Positions 42,572 through 51,892 are shown, counted from the first letter of the stretch. The stretch: 64,000 bases of DNA from Bordetella sp. FB-8 (GCF_000382185.1 NZ_KB907784.1:992001-1056000), one strand, 5' to 3'. Translations and numbers: made by a program. Notes: generated by a model not told the origin, from the letters alone.

Positions 42572-43381
42572 TCAGTAGCCCGATGACGATTGCGTTTTGC
42601 CCGCGCCGGCCGGGGGGCCCTTGAAGGACTGCGCCAGCTGCGTTGCTGCGCGCACCAACACGGAAGAATCCACCCCGACCGCCACGAAAAGCGCGCCCGC
42701 AGCGAGGTATTCCCGCGACAGCGCCTCATCGGAACAGAGTATTCCCGGCGCCTTGCCTGCGTCGCGCACACGCCGGATGCCGTCGAGGATGGCCTTGTGC
42801 ACCTGCGGGTGCGTGGTCTGGCCCAGATAGCCCATCGACGCCGAAAGATCGGCGGGGCCGAAGAAAACACCGTCCACGCCCGGCACTGCGGCAATCTGGT
42901 CCAGGTTTTCCATGCCGGCGCGGGTCTCGACTTGCACCAGCAGGCACATTTGCTCGTCGGCCTTGTGCACATAGTCTTTGATCTGGTTCCAGCGCGAGGA
43001 ACGCGCCAGCGCGCTGCCCACACCGCGTATGCCATGAGGTGGATAGCGCGTGGCGGCAACCATTTCCCTGGCCTGTTCGGCGGTCTCGACCACGGGAATC
43101 AGCAGGGTCTGCGCCCCGACTTCCAGGATCTGCTTGATCAGGTGCGCATCGCCTATCACCGGCCGCACGATGGGATGCACCGGATAGGCCGCCAGAGCTT
43201 GCAGCTGGCGCAGGATGCTGCGCACGTCGTTGGGCGCGTGCTCGCCATCGATGAGCAGCCAATCGAAGCCCGCGCCGCCCAGCGCCTCGGCTACGTAGGA
43301 GTCGGACAGCCCGACCCACAGGCCGATCTGCGCCTGGCCCGCCTTGAGCGCGGCCTTGAAAGTATTGCGTGGCATTTCCAT
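42572..43381 (-). CDS. hpaI: 4-Hydroxy-2-oxoheptane-1,7-dioate aldolase
   Basis: 269 residues, GAGG 8 nt before ATG 43381. Class II pyruvate aldolase: '[29 protein letters not shown]', 'PIVRP', '[15 protein letters not shown]' (metal Glu), '[17 protein letters not shown]' (metal Asp). Splits 4-hydroxy-2-oxoheptanedioate into pyruvate and succinate semialdehyde, the last hpa step. Last gene of the operon. The semialdehyde could be taken further by GabD at 15646. Confidence 0.95.
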   Translation of the reverse strand: MEMPRNTFKAALKAGQAQIGLWVGLSDSYVAEALGGAGFDWLLIDGEHAPNDVRSILRQLQALAAYPVHPIVRPVIGDAHLIKQILEVGAQTLLIPVVETAEQAREMVAATRYPPHGIRGVGSALARSSRWNQIKDYVHKADEQMCLLVQVETRAGMENLDQIAAVPGVDGVFFGPADLSASMGYLGQTTHPQVHKAILDGIRRVRDAGKAPGILCSDEALSREYLAAGALFVAVGVDSSVLVRAATQLAQSFKGPPAGAGKTQSSSGY

Positions 43382-43391
43382 GATGGCGTCC

Positions 43392-44207
43392 TCAGATGAA
43401 ACGGAATTTCAGGGTGCCGAGCGGGCCGTAGTCGGCTTCGAAACGATCGCCCGGCCGGGCGGCGACAGGACGGGTGAAAGACCCCGCAAGCACAATCTGG
43501 CCAGCCTGCAGGGATTCGCCCCAGGGCGCGAGCTTGTCGGCCAGCCAGGCAATGCCCACGGCCGGATGGCCCTGCACGCCCGCGGCCAGACCGGTTTCCT
43601 CGACCGCGCCATTTTGCCGCAGAATGGCGCCGCACCACGGCAAGTCCGCCTGCGAGGGCGCAATGCGCCGGCCGCCCACAACCACGCCCGCGTTGGCGGC
43701 GTTGTCGCTGATGGTGTCGTATACCTTGCGGGCGGCCTTGGTGTGGCGGTCGAACTGCTCGATGCGCGCGTCGATGATCTCGATGGCTGGCGTGACGTAT
43801 TGCGTGGCGGCCAGCACCTGCTCGATCGTGACGCCGGGACCGTGCAGCGGGTCCTTGAGCACGAAGGCCAGCTCCACTTCGACCCGGGGTGCGATGAAAC
43901 GGGCCGCCGGGATATCCAGCTCCTTGCCGGCCTCGCAGGTGAAAAGCATGCTGTCCAGCAGGGTGCCGTAGTCCGGCTCGTCGATCTGGCTGCTCAGCTG
44001 CATGGCGCGCGAGGTCAGGCCTATCTTGTGGCCGATGACGCGGCGGCCTTGGGCCCGCTGCATGGCCACCCAGGCGCGACTGATGCGATAGCCGTCCTCG
44101 ATCGTCATGCCCGGGAAGCGGCGCGAGAAATGCGCGACCTGGACGCGGCTCCTTTCCGATTCGGATAGTTCTCGGGCCAGGCTCTGGATCAGTGCATCGT
44201 CGAACAC
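43392..44207 (-). CDS. hpaH: 2-Oxo-hept-4-ene-1,7-dioate hydratase
   Basis: 271 residues from GTG 44207, which overlaps the hpaF stop by one base (TAGTG) and has GAGGT 7 nt upstream; the long frame further upstream is antisense noise. Fumarylacetoacetase-like hydratase: '[16 protein letters not shown]', '[12 protein letters not shown]', 'AIEIIDARI' and '[15 protein letters not shown]' match HpaH/MhpD (E. coli HpaH 267). Adds water to the oxo-heptenedioate before aldol cleavage. Confidence 0.94.
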   Translation of the reverse strand: MFDDALIQSLARELSESERSRVQVAHFSRRFPGMTIEDGYRISRAWVAMQRAQGRRVIGHKIGLTSRAMQLSSQIDEPDYGTLLDSMLFTCEAGKELDIPAARFIAPRVEVELAFVLKDPLHGPGVTIEQVLAATQYVTPAIEIIDARIEQFDRHTKAARKVYDTISDNAANAGVVVGGRRIAPSQADLPWCGAILRQNGAVEETGLAAGVQGHPAVGIAWLADKLAPWGESLQAGQIVLAGSFTRPVAARPGDRFEADYGPLGTLKFRFI

Positions 44208-44644
44208 TAACGGACCTCTTTCTGAAACAGATCGTGCAGATTGCCGAACTTGGCGTCGTAGACTTCGGCCCCTACGTCGACCTGAAACGTCAGCCCGACT
44301 CGCCGCGTCTGTTTCAAAGGCCCGAGCAGATCGCGGGCCGCCTCGGACACGGCCTGTCCGACGCGCCGCTGCACCGCCTCGCTGCGACCGCGGGCCATGC
44401 GCAGGTTCAGGTACATGAACCCGTAGTCGCCGGATTCGCCGGCAGCGCAGCCGGCCTGGCCGCCGTCGGACACCGCGAAGTACGGCGCGGGATAGGCCAG
44501 AACGCGCGTACCGCCGAGGGGAAACACGGATTTGCCTTCGTCGTCCCTGACCGAGAGCATGGCATCTGCCAGGCCGCGGCACACGGCCGCCATGTCCAGA
44601 TCGCGATCCAGGTTGCCGGAATAGAGAATCACCAGATGCGGCAT
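44207..44644 (-). CDS. hpaF: 5-Carboxymethyl-2-hydroxymuconate delta-isomerase
   Basis: 145 residues from ATG 44644 with GAGGT upstream. '[13 protein letters not shown]' places the catalytic Pro directly after the initiator Met, as in the tautomerase superfamily CHMI. 126 residues is usual, so this one has small insertions, e.g. around the '[19 protein letters not shown]' stretch. Isomerises the ring-cleavage acid before decarboxylation by HpaG. Confidence 0.88.
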   Translation of the reverse strand: MPHLVILYSGNLDRDLDMAAVCRGLADAMLSVRDDEGKSVFPLGGTRVLAYPAPYFAVSDGGQAGCAAGESGDYGFMYLNLRMARGRSEAVQRRVGQAVSEAARDLLGPLKQTRRVGLTFQVDVGAEVYDAKFGNLHDLFQKEVR

Positions 44645-44651
44645 CGTTACC

Positions 44652-45575
44652 TCACAGACGGGATATGGCCTGGAACCCCTCGGCGCTGCTGGCCTGCGCC
44701 TTCGGGACTGCACGGCCATCCTGGGGCGTGACGGGCAGGACGGCATTGATCTGCCCGGTGGCGGACGAACCGAAGTACGGTGTCAGCACCTGGGCCTTGC
44801 CGTCGTAGGCCGACCAGCCCAACGCCCCGAGCAGCATGGCGGTGTCATGCATAAAGCCCTCACCATGTCCCTTGACCGCGTATTCGGGCAGCATGGCGCA
44901 GAAATCGGCCCATTCCCCGGCCTGCCACATGCGCACCACATCGTGGTCGAGCCGCTCCAGGAAAGGACTCCAGACCCGGTCGGCGAACTGGGGCGCAAGC
45001 CCGTTCTGCGCAAAACGGTGCGACAGCGATCCGCTCGCCAGGAAGGCCACATTGCCTTGGTAATGATCTTCCACCGCGCGCCGCATGGCCCAGCCCAGGC
45101 GGGCGCTGTCATTCAGATAGTGGCTCGTGCACAGCGCGGAAACACAGATGGCCTTGAAATGCAGGTCCTCGTTCATATAGCGCATCGGCACCAGCGTGCC
45201 GTACTCGGGGGCCAGCGTTGTGGCGTCGTGGGCCAGCGTCTCTACCCCCCAGTCGTTGCACGACTGCGCCAGCAGCCGGCCCAGCGCCGGATTGCCTGGA
45301 ATCTCGTAGGGCATATTGCTGATGAAATGCGGCAGCTCGTTGCTGGTGTACACACCCTTGAAGTGCGCAGCGCAATTGATGTGATAACTGGCATTGACCA
45401 GCCAATGCGTATCGAACACCACGATGGTGTCCACCTCCAGCGCGCGGCAGCGGCGGCCGATTTCCTTGAGACCGTCGATGGCGCGCTGCCGGCTGCCTTT
45501 GCGCGGGCCGTCCAGCTCGCTCAGATACAAGGAAGGCACATGCGTGATCTTGGCGGCGAGCGCGAGCTTGCCCAT
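44652..45575 (-). CDS. hpaD: Homoprotocatechuate 2,3-dioxygenase (extradiol, class III/LigB type)
   Basis: 307 residues. 'AAKITHVPSLYLSEL' provides the early metal His, 'VVFDTHWLVN' the second, with the acidic ligand further on ('FLASGSLSHRF' and 'GHGEGFMHDTAML' are family blocks). Same type as E. coli C HpcB (about 283); the C-terminal 25 residues are a variable tail. Cleaves 3,4-dihydroxyphenylacetate proximally, giving 5-carboxymethyl-2-hydroxymuconate semialdehyde. Confidence 0.93.
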   Translation of the reverse strand: MGKLALAAKITHVPSLYLSELDGPRKGSRQRAIDGLKEIGRRCRALEVDTIVVFDTHWLVNASYHINCAAHFKGVYTSNELPHFISNMPYEIPGNPALGRLLAQSCNDWGVETLAHDATTLAPEYGTLVPMRYMNEDLHFKAICVSALCTSHYLNDSARLGWAMRRAVEDHYQGNVAFLASGSLSHRFAQNGLAPQFADRVWSPFLERLDHDVVRMWQAGEWADFCAMLPEYAVKGHGEGFMHDTAMLLGALGWSAYDGKAQVLTPYFGSSATGQINAVLPVTPQDGRAVPKAQASSAEGFQAISRL

Positions 45576-45578
45576 GGT

Positions 45579-47039
45579 TCAGGCTCCCCAGTGCGGGATG
45601 TGATGGCTGCCCAGCGACACAGCCACGTTCTTGGGTTCGCAAAACACCTCGTAGCTCCAGGTGCCGCCTTCGCGCCCCGTGCCCGAAGCCTTGGTGCCAC
45701 CAAAGGGCTGACGCAGGTCGCGCACGTTCTGGCTGTTGATAAAGCACATGCCCGCCTCGATGCTCGCGGCCACGCGGTGGGCGCGGCCGATGTTCTCGGT
45801 CCACACGTAGCTCGACAGGCCATACTGGATATCGTTGGCCAGCGCGACGGCATGGGCCTCGTCCTTGAAGGGAATCAGGCAGGCCACCGGACCGAATATC
45901 TCGTCCTGCGCGATCTTCATGCGGTTGTCGACGTCGGCAAAGACCGTCGGCGCCACATAGTTGCCTTTCCTGACCCGCTGCGGCAGGCCGGCGGGCGCAT
46001 CCAGGCCGCCACACAGCAGGGTGGCGCCTTCCTTGGAGCCGAGCTCGATGTAATGGCGCACCTTGGCCAGGTGGGCCTGGGAGATCATCGGTCCGATGAG
46101 GGTCTTCTCGTCCAGCGGGTCGCCCACCGCGATGCGCTTGGCGCGCTCGACGAACTTTTCGACAAAGGCGGCGTAGACGCTGCGCTGCACCAGAATGCGC
46201 GAGCCCGCGGTGCAGCGCTCGCCGTTGTTGCTGAAGATCATGAATACGGCCGCATCCAGCGCGCGCGCCATATCGGCGTCCTCGAAAACGACGAAGGGGC
46301 TCTTGCCGCCCAGTTCCATGCTGAATTTCTTCAGGCCCGCCGCCTGCACGATGCGGTTGCCGGTCGCTGTCGAACCGGTGAAGGACACAGCGCGCACATC
46401 GGGGTGCGCCACCAGCGGCTCGCCGGCATCGCGCCCGTAGCCGTGGACCAGGTTGAGCACGCCCGGCGGGATGCCCGCCTCCAAGGCCAGTTCGCCCAGG
46501 CGGGCCGCCGACAGCGGCGAGAGCTCGCTCATCTTGAGCACCGCCGTGTTGCCGAAGGCCAGACAGGGCGCGACCTTCCAGGTGGCCGTCATGAAAGGCA
46601 CATTCCACGGACTGATCAGGGCACAGACCCCGACCGGATGGAACAAGGTGTAGTTCAAGTGCGTAGGCGTGGGATAGGTATGGCCGTCCACGCGGGTACA
46701 CATCTCGGCGAAATAATAGAAGTTGTCCGCCGCGCGCGGCACGAGCTGCTTGCCGGTCTGGGCGATGACCTGGCCGCAGTCGTCGGTTTCGGTCTGGGCG
46801 ATCTCGGGCACGTGCCGGGCGATCAGATCGCCCAGCTTGCGTATGGCCTGGGCCCGTTGCGTGGCGGGCGTATCGGCCCACTTGGGAAAGGCCGCCTTGG
46901 CGGCGGCGACGGCCGCGTTGACCTCGTCCTGTCCGCCCGCCGCCACTTCGGCCAGCACTTGCTGCGTGGCCGGGTTGACGGTCTCGAAGTAACTCCTGCC
47001 CGCGACGGCCTTGCCGTCGATCAGATGTTCTATGCGCAT
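45579..47039 (-). CDS. hpaE: 5-Carboxymethyl-2-hydroxymuconate-semialdehyde dehydrogenase
   Basis: 486 residues from ATG 47039 with AGGAAG 5-10 nt upstream. ALDH motifs: 'ISPWNVPFMTATWKVAPCLAFGN', 'FTGSTATGNRI', 'MELGGKSPFVV' and 'NNGERCTAGSR' with nucleophile Cys. Length equals known HpaE/HpcC (488). NAD+-dependent oxidation of the ring-cleavage semialdehyde. Starts 42 bp after hpaG2 and ends 4 bp before hpaD. Confidence 0.95.
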   Translation of the reverse strand: MRIEHLIDGKAVAGRSYFETVNPATQQVLAEVAAGGQDEVNAAVAAAKAAFPKWADTPATQRAQAIRKLGDLIARHVPEIAQTETDDCGQVIAQTGKQLVPRAADNFYYFAEMCTRVDGHTYPTPTHLNYTLFHPVGVCALISPWNVPFMTATWKVAPCLAFGNTAVLKMSELSPLSAARLGELALEAGIPPGVLNLVHGYGRDAGEPLVAHPDVRAVSFTGSTATGNRIVQAAGLKKFSMELGGKSPFVVFEDADMARALDAAVFMIFSNNGERCTAGSRILVQRSVYAAFVEKFVERAKRIAVGDPLDEKTLIGPMISQAHLAKVRHYIELGSKEGATLLCGGLDAPAGLPQRVRKGNYVAPTVFADVDNRMKIAQDEIFGPVACLIPFKDEAHAVALANDIQYGLSSYVWTENIGRAHRVAASIEAGMCFINSQNVRDLRQPFGGTKASGTGREGGTWSYEVFCEPKNVAVSLGSHHIPHWGA

Positions 47040-47080
47040 GGATGCTTCCTGTGTCCCTGGGCGCTCGGCGCCGGTCTGCG

Positions 47081-47848
47081 TCAGCAGCCGAAGACGTCGT
47101 CGCCGACGATGGTGTTGTGCAGCGACCCGATGCCGTCGATTTCGCATACGACTTCGTCGCCTTCGTCGACGTTGACCACACCATCCGGCGTGCCTGTCAG
47201 GATAACGTCGCCGGGCAGCAGCGTCATGAAGCCGCTGAGATATTCGATCAAGGCCGCAATGTCGTTGACCATGTTCGCCGTCGTGCCTTGCTGGGTGATC
47301 TTGCCGTTGACCCTGGTGCGCAGGGCCAGATCGTGCGGATCGCTCACCTGCGCGGCATCGACCAGCCACGGGCCCATGCCGGTGCAGGTATCGCGGTTCT
47401 TGACCCGCAGGTTGGGCCGGTACCAGTTTTCCAGGTAGTCACGGATGGCATAGTCGTTGCAGACCGTATAACCCGCCACGTGCGCCATGGCCTGGGCAGC
47501 CTTCACGTTCCTGGCCGGCTTGCCGATCACCACACCCAGTTCGCATTCATAGTGCATGAAGGCGGCATCCCTGGGGCGGCGTGTCTGCGCTCGGTGGCCC
47601 ACCACCGCGCCCGGCCCCTTGAAGAACACCAGAGGCTCATCCTTGCTGGTGACGGTCAGTTCCCTGGAAAGCTCCTTGACGTGATCGGCGTAGTTCAGGC
47701 CCAGCGCGATCAGGGTGCCGACCTCGAACGGCGGCAGCCACACCACGTCTTGCTCGCGCAGCACCCGGCCGTCGGCCAGGCGCAGGCCCCGTTCATGCGG
47801 CGTCGCGGTGTGTATCGCGCCGCCATAGGCTACGCGTGCCGTCTTCAT
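47081..47848 (-). CDS. hpaG2: HpaG C-terminal-type subunit: OPET decarboxylase/HHDD isomerase
   Basis: 255 residues. Fumarylacetoacetate hydrolase fold: 'IALGLNYADHVKE', metal ligands in 'HYECELGVVIGKPARN', 'GYTVCNDYAIRDY', 'LLPGDVILTGTPDGV'. In E. coli the two halves of HpaG are one protein; here, as in many beta-proteobacteria, they are two genes overlapping by ATGA. Decarboxylates 5-oxopent-3-ene-1,2,5-tricarboxylate and isomerises the product. Confidence 0.92.
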   Translation of the reverse strand: MKTARVAYGGAIHTATPHERGLRLADGRVLREQDVVWLPPFEVGTLIALGLNYADHVKELSRELTVTSKDEPLVFFKGPGAVVGHRAQTRRPRDAAFMHYECELGVVIGKPARNVKAAQAMAHVAGYTVCNDYAIRDYLENWYRPNLRVKNRDTCTGMGPWLVDAAQVSDPHDLALRTRVNGKITQQGTTANMVNDIAALIEYLSGFMTLLPGDVILTGTPDGVVNVDEGDEVVCEIDGIGSLHNTIVGDDVFGC

Positions 47849-48519
47849 TGCGCACCTCCGTGCAGTTCGTCCATGCCCGGCGCGCCGATGACGAATGCCT
47901 GGCCCCGGCCCAACAAGGGCATGTCGGCGCAGGTACCCAGCAGCAGCAGGTCTCCGACCGACAAGGTCATGAATTCGGTGACGTCGGCCAGCAGGCGGGC
48001 CGCGGGTCGCACCATGTCCGCCAAGCAAGCCGTGGCGTGCGTCTCGCCCACGCGCACCGACAGCGTCACCGCGTTCGGATCCCCGACTTGCGCCAGAGGG
48101 ATTATGCGCGGCCCGATGAAACAGGAGGCGTCGCGCGCCACGAACGGCGCGGAAGGCCGATAGAACGTGTCGTGCGGCACCGTCAGGTCAGCCACCAGCA
48201 CCAGGCCGGCCACATGATCCAGGGCTGTTGCAGCCGACACGCGGCAAGCGGTGCGCCCCACCACCAGGCCCAGCGTCGCGCCGACGCGCATGGCCTGCAC
48301 GCCGTCGGGAACGGCAATACGCTGGCCGTCGCAGGCCAGCGTATTGCGCGGCTTCATATAGAGCACCGGGCCCTTGGGCGCGCCCTTGTAGGGCGGTTGG
48401 TCAACGGCATCGCCAAGGCGCTCCAGGGCGCAGCGCTGATTCAGCAAGGGCCCATACACCACGCCGCTCAGCCGGTAGGGTGGGTCGTCGTAGAACAGGG
48501 ACGGGGGCGCGAATGTCAT
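47845..48519 (-). CDS. hpaG1: HpaG N-terminal-type subunit
   Basis: 224 residues from ATG 48519; ribosome site poor. FAH-like: 'YGPLLNQRCALERLGDAVDQPPYKGAPK' region, 'PVLYMKPRNTLACDG', 'GATLGLVVGRTACRV', 'LSVGDLLLLGTCADMP'. The metal-binding E-x-E pattern is weakened compared with HpaG2 ('GATLGLVVG' instead of 'ECELGVVIG'), so this subunit may be structural. First gene of the operon behind the HpaR-type operator. Confidence 0.9.
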   Translation of the reverse strand: MTFAPPSLFYDDPPYRLSGVVYGPLLNQRCALERLGDAVDQPPYKGAPKGPVLYMKPRNTLACDGQRIAVPDGVQAMRVGATLGLVVGRTACRVSAATALDHVAGLVLVADLTVPHDTFYRPSAPFVARDASCFIGPRIIPLAQVGDPNAVTLSVRVGETHATACLADMVRPAARLLADVTEFMTLSVGDLLLLGTCADMPLLGRGQAFVIGAPGMDELHGGAQ

Positions 48520-48571
48520 GGTCGATACCAACCGGGTGGGTAGCCTGCCCCGCCTGAAAGTCTCGGGCCAG

Positions 48572-48630
48572 GCCGACAATATAGATAACATGTTATCTAT
48601 ATTGTCGGCGCCCCCGGGCCTGCTTGTCAA
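48572..48630 (-). promoter_or_regulatory. hpa promoter with perfect 38-bp palindromic operator (HpaR)
   Basis: 48572-48609 is an exact 38-bp inverted repeat centred at 48590/48591, with core TAGATAACATGTTATCTA. On the minus strand TTGACA (48630-48625) and GACAAT (48606-48601) are 18 bp apart, so the -10 lies inside the palindrome: an arrangement for MarR-type repression, relieved by the aromatic substrate. hpaG1 starts 52 bp further on. Confidence 0.8.
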
Positions 48631-48673
48631 CGGGCGGCAACACGGCGCAAGCCGCTTTGCATGGAGCAGGAGG

Positions 48674-49633
48674 TCAGGCCTGCAATGCGTCCCACATTTC
48701 CTTGTCGCGTTGCGCCGTCCAGATGCGGGGATGTTTGATCCCGCTGGCTTCGTCATAGGCACGGGATACATCGAAGGGCAGGCAGTGTTCGTAGATGAAG
48801 ACCTGACCGAACTTCGGGTCCATGGATTTGCGGATCAGGGCCATCGAGCCCTTCAGATCCAGCTTCTGCTTGACCGCCTCGCGGCCGCTTTGCAGCAGGG
48901 TCGTGACGAAGTCACGCGTGTAGTCCAGCCCCTTGTCGACTTCCTGCGGACTGGTCAAGGCAGGACCGCGGCCCGGAACCAGTTTCTGAGCGCCGAAAGC
49001 GCGCAGAGCTTCGAGCGTCGCAGGCCATTCCTCCAGCTGGGCGTCGCCGCAATAGCAGGCCGCGTCGTATTCGACCAGGTCGCCCGAAAACAGCACTTTT
49101 TGCGCAGGCAGCCAGACAATGGTGTCGCCCTTGGTATGGCCCGCGCCGACGTGGGCGATGCGCACTTCCAGCTTGCCCAGGAACAGCGTGATTTCCTGGT
49201 CGAAGACCAGCGTGGGCCAGGTCAGGCCGGGCACGGTCTCGACACCGGCGAACAGGCGCGGGAAGCGTTCGATTTCCGATTTCATGTCGGCTTCGCCGCG
49301 CTCGACGATCATTTCATACGTGCCGCGGCTGGCGATGACCTGCTCGGCGCCTTCCTTGAAGTAGGCCGAGGCGCCCAGCACGCGCACGGCGTGATAGTGC
49401 GACAGCACCACGTACTTGATCGGCTTGTCCGTCACCGAACGGATCTTGGCGATCAGATCCTGCGCCATGGCGGGCGTGGCCGTGGTGTCGACGATGAGGA
49501 CACCATCGTCGCCGATGATCACGCCGGAGTTGGGATCGCCTTCGGCCGTATAGGCGTAGGCGTTTTCGGAAAGTTGAGTCCAGGTGATTTTCTTGGCTTC
49601 CAGGTCGGCCTGGGAAGCGAATGCCTTAGCCAT
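48674..49633 (-). CDS. Metallo-beta-lactamase-fold protein with degenerate HxHxDH motif
   Basis: 319 residues from ATG 49633 (GGAG 7-10 nt upstream). MBL fold: 'SGVIIGDDGVLIVDTTATP', then 'VVLSHYHAVRVLGASAY' where HxHxDH is H79-Y-H81-A-V83-R84: both the metal Asp and third His are replaced. Later metal residues remain ('HVGAGHTKGDTIVWLP', 'VLFSGDLVEYD'). A long C-terminal helix-rich part follows. It ends the monooxygenase operon. Could be a one-metal hydrolase or act on a ring-opened lactone; activity unknown. Confidence 0.85.
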   Translation of the reverse strand: MAKAFASQADLEAKKITWTQLSENAYAYTAEGDPNSGVIIGDDGVLIVDTTATPAMAQDLIAKIRSVTDKPIKYVVLSHYHAVRVLGASAYFKEGAEQVIASRGTYEMIVERGEADMKSEIERFPRLFAGVETVPGLTWPTLVFDQEITLFLGKLEVRIAHVGAGHTKGDTIVWLPAQKVLFSGDLVEYDAACYCGDAQLEEWPATLEALRAFGAQKLVPGRGPALTSPQEVDKGLDYTRDFVTTLLQSGREAVKQKLDLKGSMALIRKSMDPKFGQVFIYEHCLPFDVSRAYDEASGIKHPRIWTAQRDKEMWDALQA

Positions 49634-49690
49634 GAAGATTCTCCGTCGCATTTGCGTGGTTGAGGGGCTGGGTGAAAAGGAAAAGGTCGA

Positions 49691-49996
49691 TCAGACGACT
49701 TGCGCTCTGGCCTGGTCCAGCACGCGCACAAGCTGCGCGATGTCGCCGACGTGATTGGCCAGAAGCAGAAGAAATTTGGCGTCGTGCTCAGGGCCGTCGG
49801 CCCCGGCCTGCCCATCGGCCGCGATGCTTGCCGCCTCCTGCAGGACTTTTTTATCGCCGATCAGGTCAGAGAGCAATGCCACGGCCTTGGCATTCAAGGC
49901 CACGCTCTGCGCGTGCGCCAGGCCGGTATGGGTTTCGATCAGGCGCTCGTAGAAGGCATCCGGATCGGCGATGTTCGGTTCGATGTTCAGGGTCAT
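49691..49996 (-). CDS. DUF2783-family small protein
   Basis: 101 residues from ATG 49996 (GGAG 6 nt upstream); ATG 50011, overlapping the monooxygenase stop, is the alternative. Helical and acidic: 'DPDAFYERLIETHTGL', 'NAKAVALLSDLIGD', 'FLLLLANHVGDIAQL'. The family almost always follows an aromatic FAD monooxygenase gene, as here, and may be an accessory subunit. No function is known to me. Confidence 0.85.
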   Translation of the reverse strand: MTLNIEPNIADPDAFYERLIETHTGLAHAQSVALNAKAVALLSDLIGDKKVLQEAASIAADGQAGADGPEHDAKFLLLLANHVGDIAQLVRVLDQARAQVV

Positions 49997-50007
49997 GGCG
50001 GCTCCAC

Positions 50008-51714
50008 TCATTGCTGCTGCCTGCCGATGGCGCGCCCGATGGCAGCGGCCACCGCGGCCTCGTTCCAGGCGCGCCAGCGCGCGCACAGGTGCTGGTCCGG
50101 GCGCAGCAGGTAGAAGGAGCCAGCCTTGGCGTCCAGGCGCCGGGCCAGCACGCCCTGGGCATCCTCGATCGCGGCCACGCCGCAGGGCAAGGCCGTGTCG
50201 TCCAGGATCGCCCCGGGCGCCAGAACCAGCAGCCTGTCCAGCGCGACGCCGGGATATGCGAACGCGGCCAGTTGCCCGGCAGCCGTGCGCGCATCTTCGC
50301 CCGTGCCGCAGAAATGCAAGCCCGCGAATACGTTGCCGGATATGCGGTCCAGAAACCACGCCGGACTCCCCTGCATCCTGATGGGCGCATCCGGAATGGG
50401 GGCGCCGGGCACCACGCGGGAATCGAACGCATCGTCCGCGCTGTCCGGCGTGTTCAACACCGATTCGCGCAGCACCGCGGGAACCGACAAGCGCCCGCTA
50501 TTGACCAGGCGCCGCGCGAAAGGACAGGTGCGGGCCAGCTTGAGCGTAGCGTCGCGAAAGATGCGCGAGATCGGGGTCTTGGGCGTGATGAAATCGGTCG
50601 AGCGCGTGGAGTTCAGGATGTTCTCGTCCGCGGCGTATTCGCGCTCGGACGCATAGCTGTCGAGCAAGGCGTCGGGGGCGGTGCCGTCCAGCACGAGCTT
50701 GAGCTTCCAGGCCAGGTTGTCGGCATCCTGGATTCCGCTGTTCGCGCCGCGCGCGCCGAAGGGCGACACGCCATGCGCCGAATCGCCGGCGAACAGGACG
50801 CGGCCATGGCGAAAACGATCCATGCGCAGGCACGAGAAGGTGTAGACGCTGACCCATTCCAGCTCGAAATCCACGTCTTCGCCCAGCAGCGCCTTGATGC
50901 GCGGGATCACGCGCGCAGGCTCCTTTTCCGCGGCCGGATCCGCGTCCCACCCCAGCTGAAAATCGATGCGCCAGACATCGTCGGGCTGCCGGTGCAGCAG
51001 CACCGACTGGTTGGGGTGAAAAGGCGGATCGAACCAGAACCAGCGCTCGGCCGGGAATGGCGCCTTCATCTTCACGTCGGCGATCAGGAAGCGGTCCTTG
51101 AAGGTGCGGCCATGGCTTTCCTGCCCCAGGGCGCGGCGCATCGCGCTGCGCGAGCCGTCGGCGGCGACCACGTAGCGGGCATCGAGCGCATAGCGCCCTT
51201 CCGGCGTGGCGATGTCCAGCGTGACGCGGTCCGCGCGCTGCTCGATGCCCACCACTTCGTTCTTCCAGCGTATGTCGATGTTGCCGAATTCGGCGGCCCT
51301 TTCGGCCAGGTAGCCCTCGACGTAGTACTGCTGCAGATTGATGAAGGCCGGACGCCGGTGACCGGTTTCAGGCAGCAGGTCGAAGGCGTAGACCTGCTCG
51401 TCGCGCAGGAACACCTTGCCGACGTTCCAGCACACGCCCTTGTCGACCATACGCTGGCCGCAACCCAGGCGATCGAAGATTTCCAGCGTGCGCTTGGCGA
51501 AGCAGATGGCGCGCGAACCTGTGGAGAGGGTGTCGTCGTTGTCCAGCAAAACCACCGGCACGCCCTGCTGGGCCAGGTCGATGGCGGCAGCCAGCCCTAT
51601 GGGGCCCGCTCCGACGACGGCTACCGGATGCACGCGCTGCGGCACCTCGCCCACGCGGCGGTAGGCGAACTGCAGTTTCTGGTAATCGACGGCCGCTTCG
51701 GATTTGCCTTGCAT
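50008..51714 (-). CDS. FAD-dependent aromatic-ring monooxygenase (PheA/TfdB/MhpA type)
   Basis: 568 residues. 'VAVVGAGPIGLAAAIDLAQQG' (GxGxxG, about 32), 'GSRAICFAKRTLEIFDRLG' (family block), 'YVVAADGSRSAMRRALG' (DG motif), 'RVLFAGDSAHGVSPFGARG' (GD motif), and a C-terminal thioredoxin-like domain ('GSFYLLRPDQHLCARW'). It hydroxylates a phenolic acid, NAD(P)H-dependent. In this context it may make a hydroxylated phenylacetate or 3-hydroxybenzoate-type product; the substrate is not decidable from sequence. Confidence 0.9.
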   Translation of the reverse strand: MQGKSEAAVDYQKLQFAYRRVGEVPQRVHPVAVVGAGPIGLAAAIDLAQQGVPVVLLDNDDTLSTGSRAICFAKRTLEIFDRLGCGQRMVDKGVCWNVGKVFLRDEQVYAFDLLPETGHRRPAFINLQQYYVEGYLAERAAEFGNIDIRWKNEVVGIEQRADRVTLDIATPEGRYALDARYVVAADGSRSAMRRALGQESHGRTFKDRFLIADVKMKAPFPAERWFWFDPPFHPNQSVLLHRQPDDVWRIDFQLGWDADPAAEKEPARVIPRIKALLGEDVDFELEWVSVYTFSCLRMDRFRHGRVLFAGDSAHGVSPFGARGANSGIQDADNLAWKLKLVLDGTAPDALLDSYASEREYAADENILNSTRSTDFITPKTPISRIFRDATLKLARTCPFARRLVNSGRLSVPAVLRESVLNTPDSADDAFDSRVVPGAPIPDAPIRMQGSPAWFLDRISGNVFAGLHFCGTGEDARTAAGQLAAFAYPGVALDRLLVLAPGAILDDTALPCGVAAIEDAQGVLARRLDAKAGSFYLLRPDQHLCARWRAWNEAAVAAAIGRAIGRQQQ

Positions 51715-51892
51715 GTCTCGCTCCGAGCTATTTTTATATAATGTTTAATTCATTAAATAATAACGAACCACCCCGGCATTAGGCAAGACCCGTGCGCGGC
51801 GATCCCCGCCGCGGAAACGACGGGCGCGCACTGCCGCGGCGCACGGCCTCGCGTGCCGGGCAAGCTTTCGATGGGATCGGGCGCGCGCTGGG
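51715..51892 (-). promoter_or_regulatory. Promoter region of the monooxygenase operon with AT-rich dyad
   Basis: An AT-rich island (51730-51765) holds TTTAAT-TC-ATTAAA (51744-51757), a likely IclR-type operator, with TATATAAT just next to it as a possible -10 (either strand). The remaining 120 bp before the IclR stop are GC-rich and featureless. Confidence 0.5.

Noticed and set aside
45109..47184. 691-codon minus-strand frame within hpaE/hpaD in a second phase
   Set aside because: Arg/Gly/Pro-rich shifted reading of hpaE; no family resemblance.
44847..47438. 863-codon plus-strand frame opposite hpaD and hpaE
   Set aside because: It spans two well-recognised genes on the other strand and shows no domain; high-GC codon bias produces such frames.
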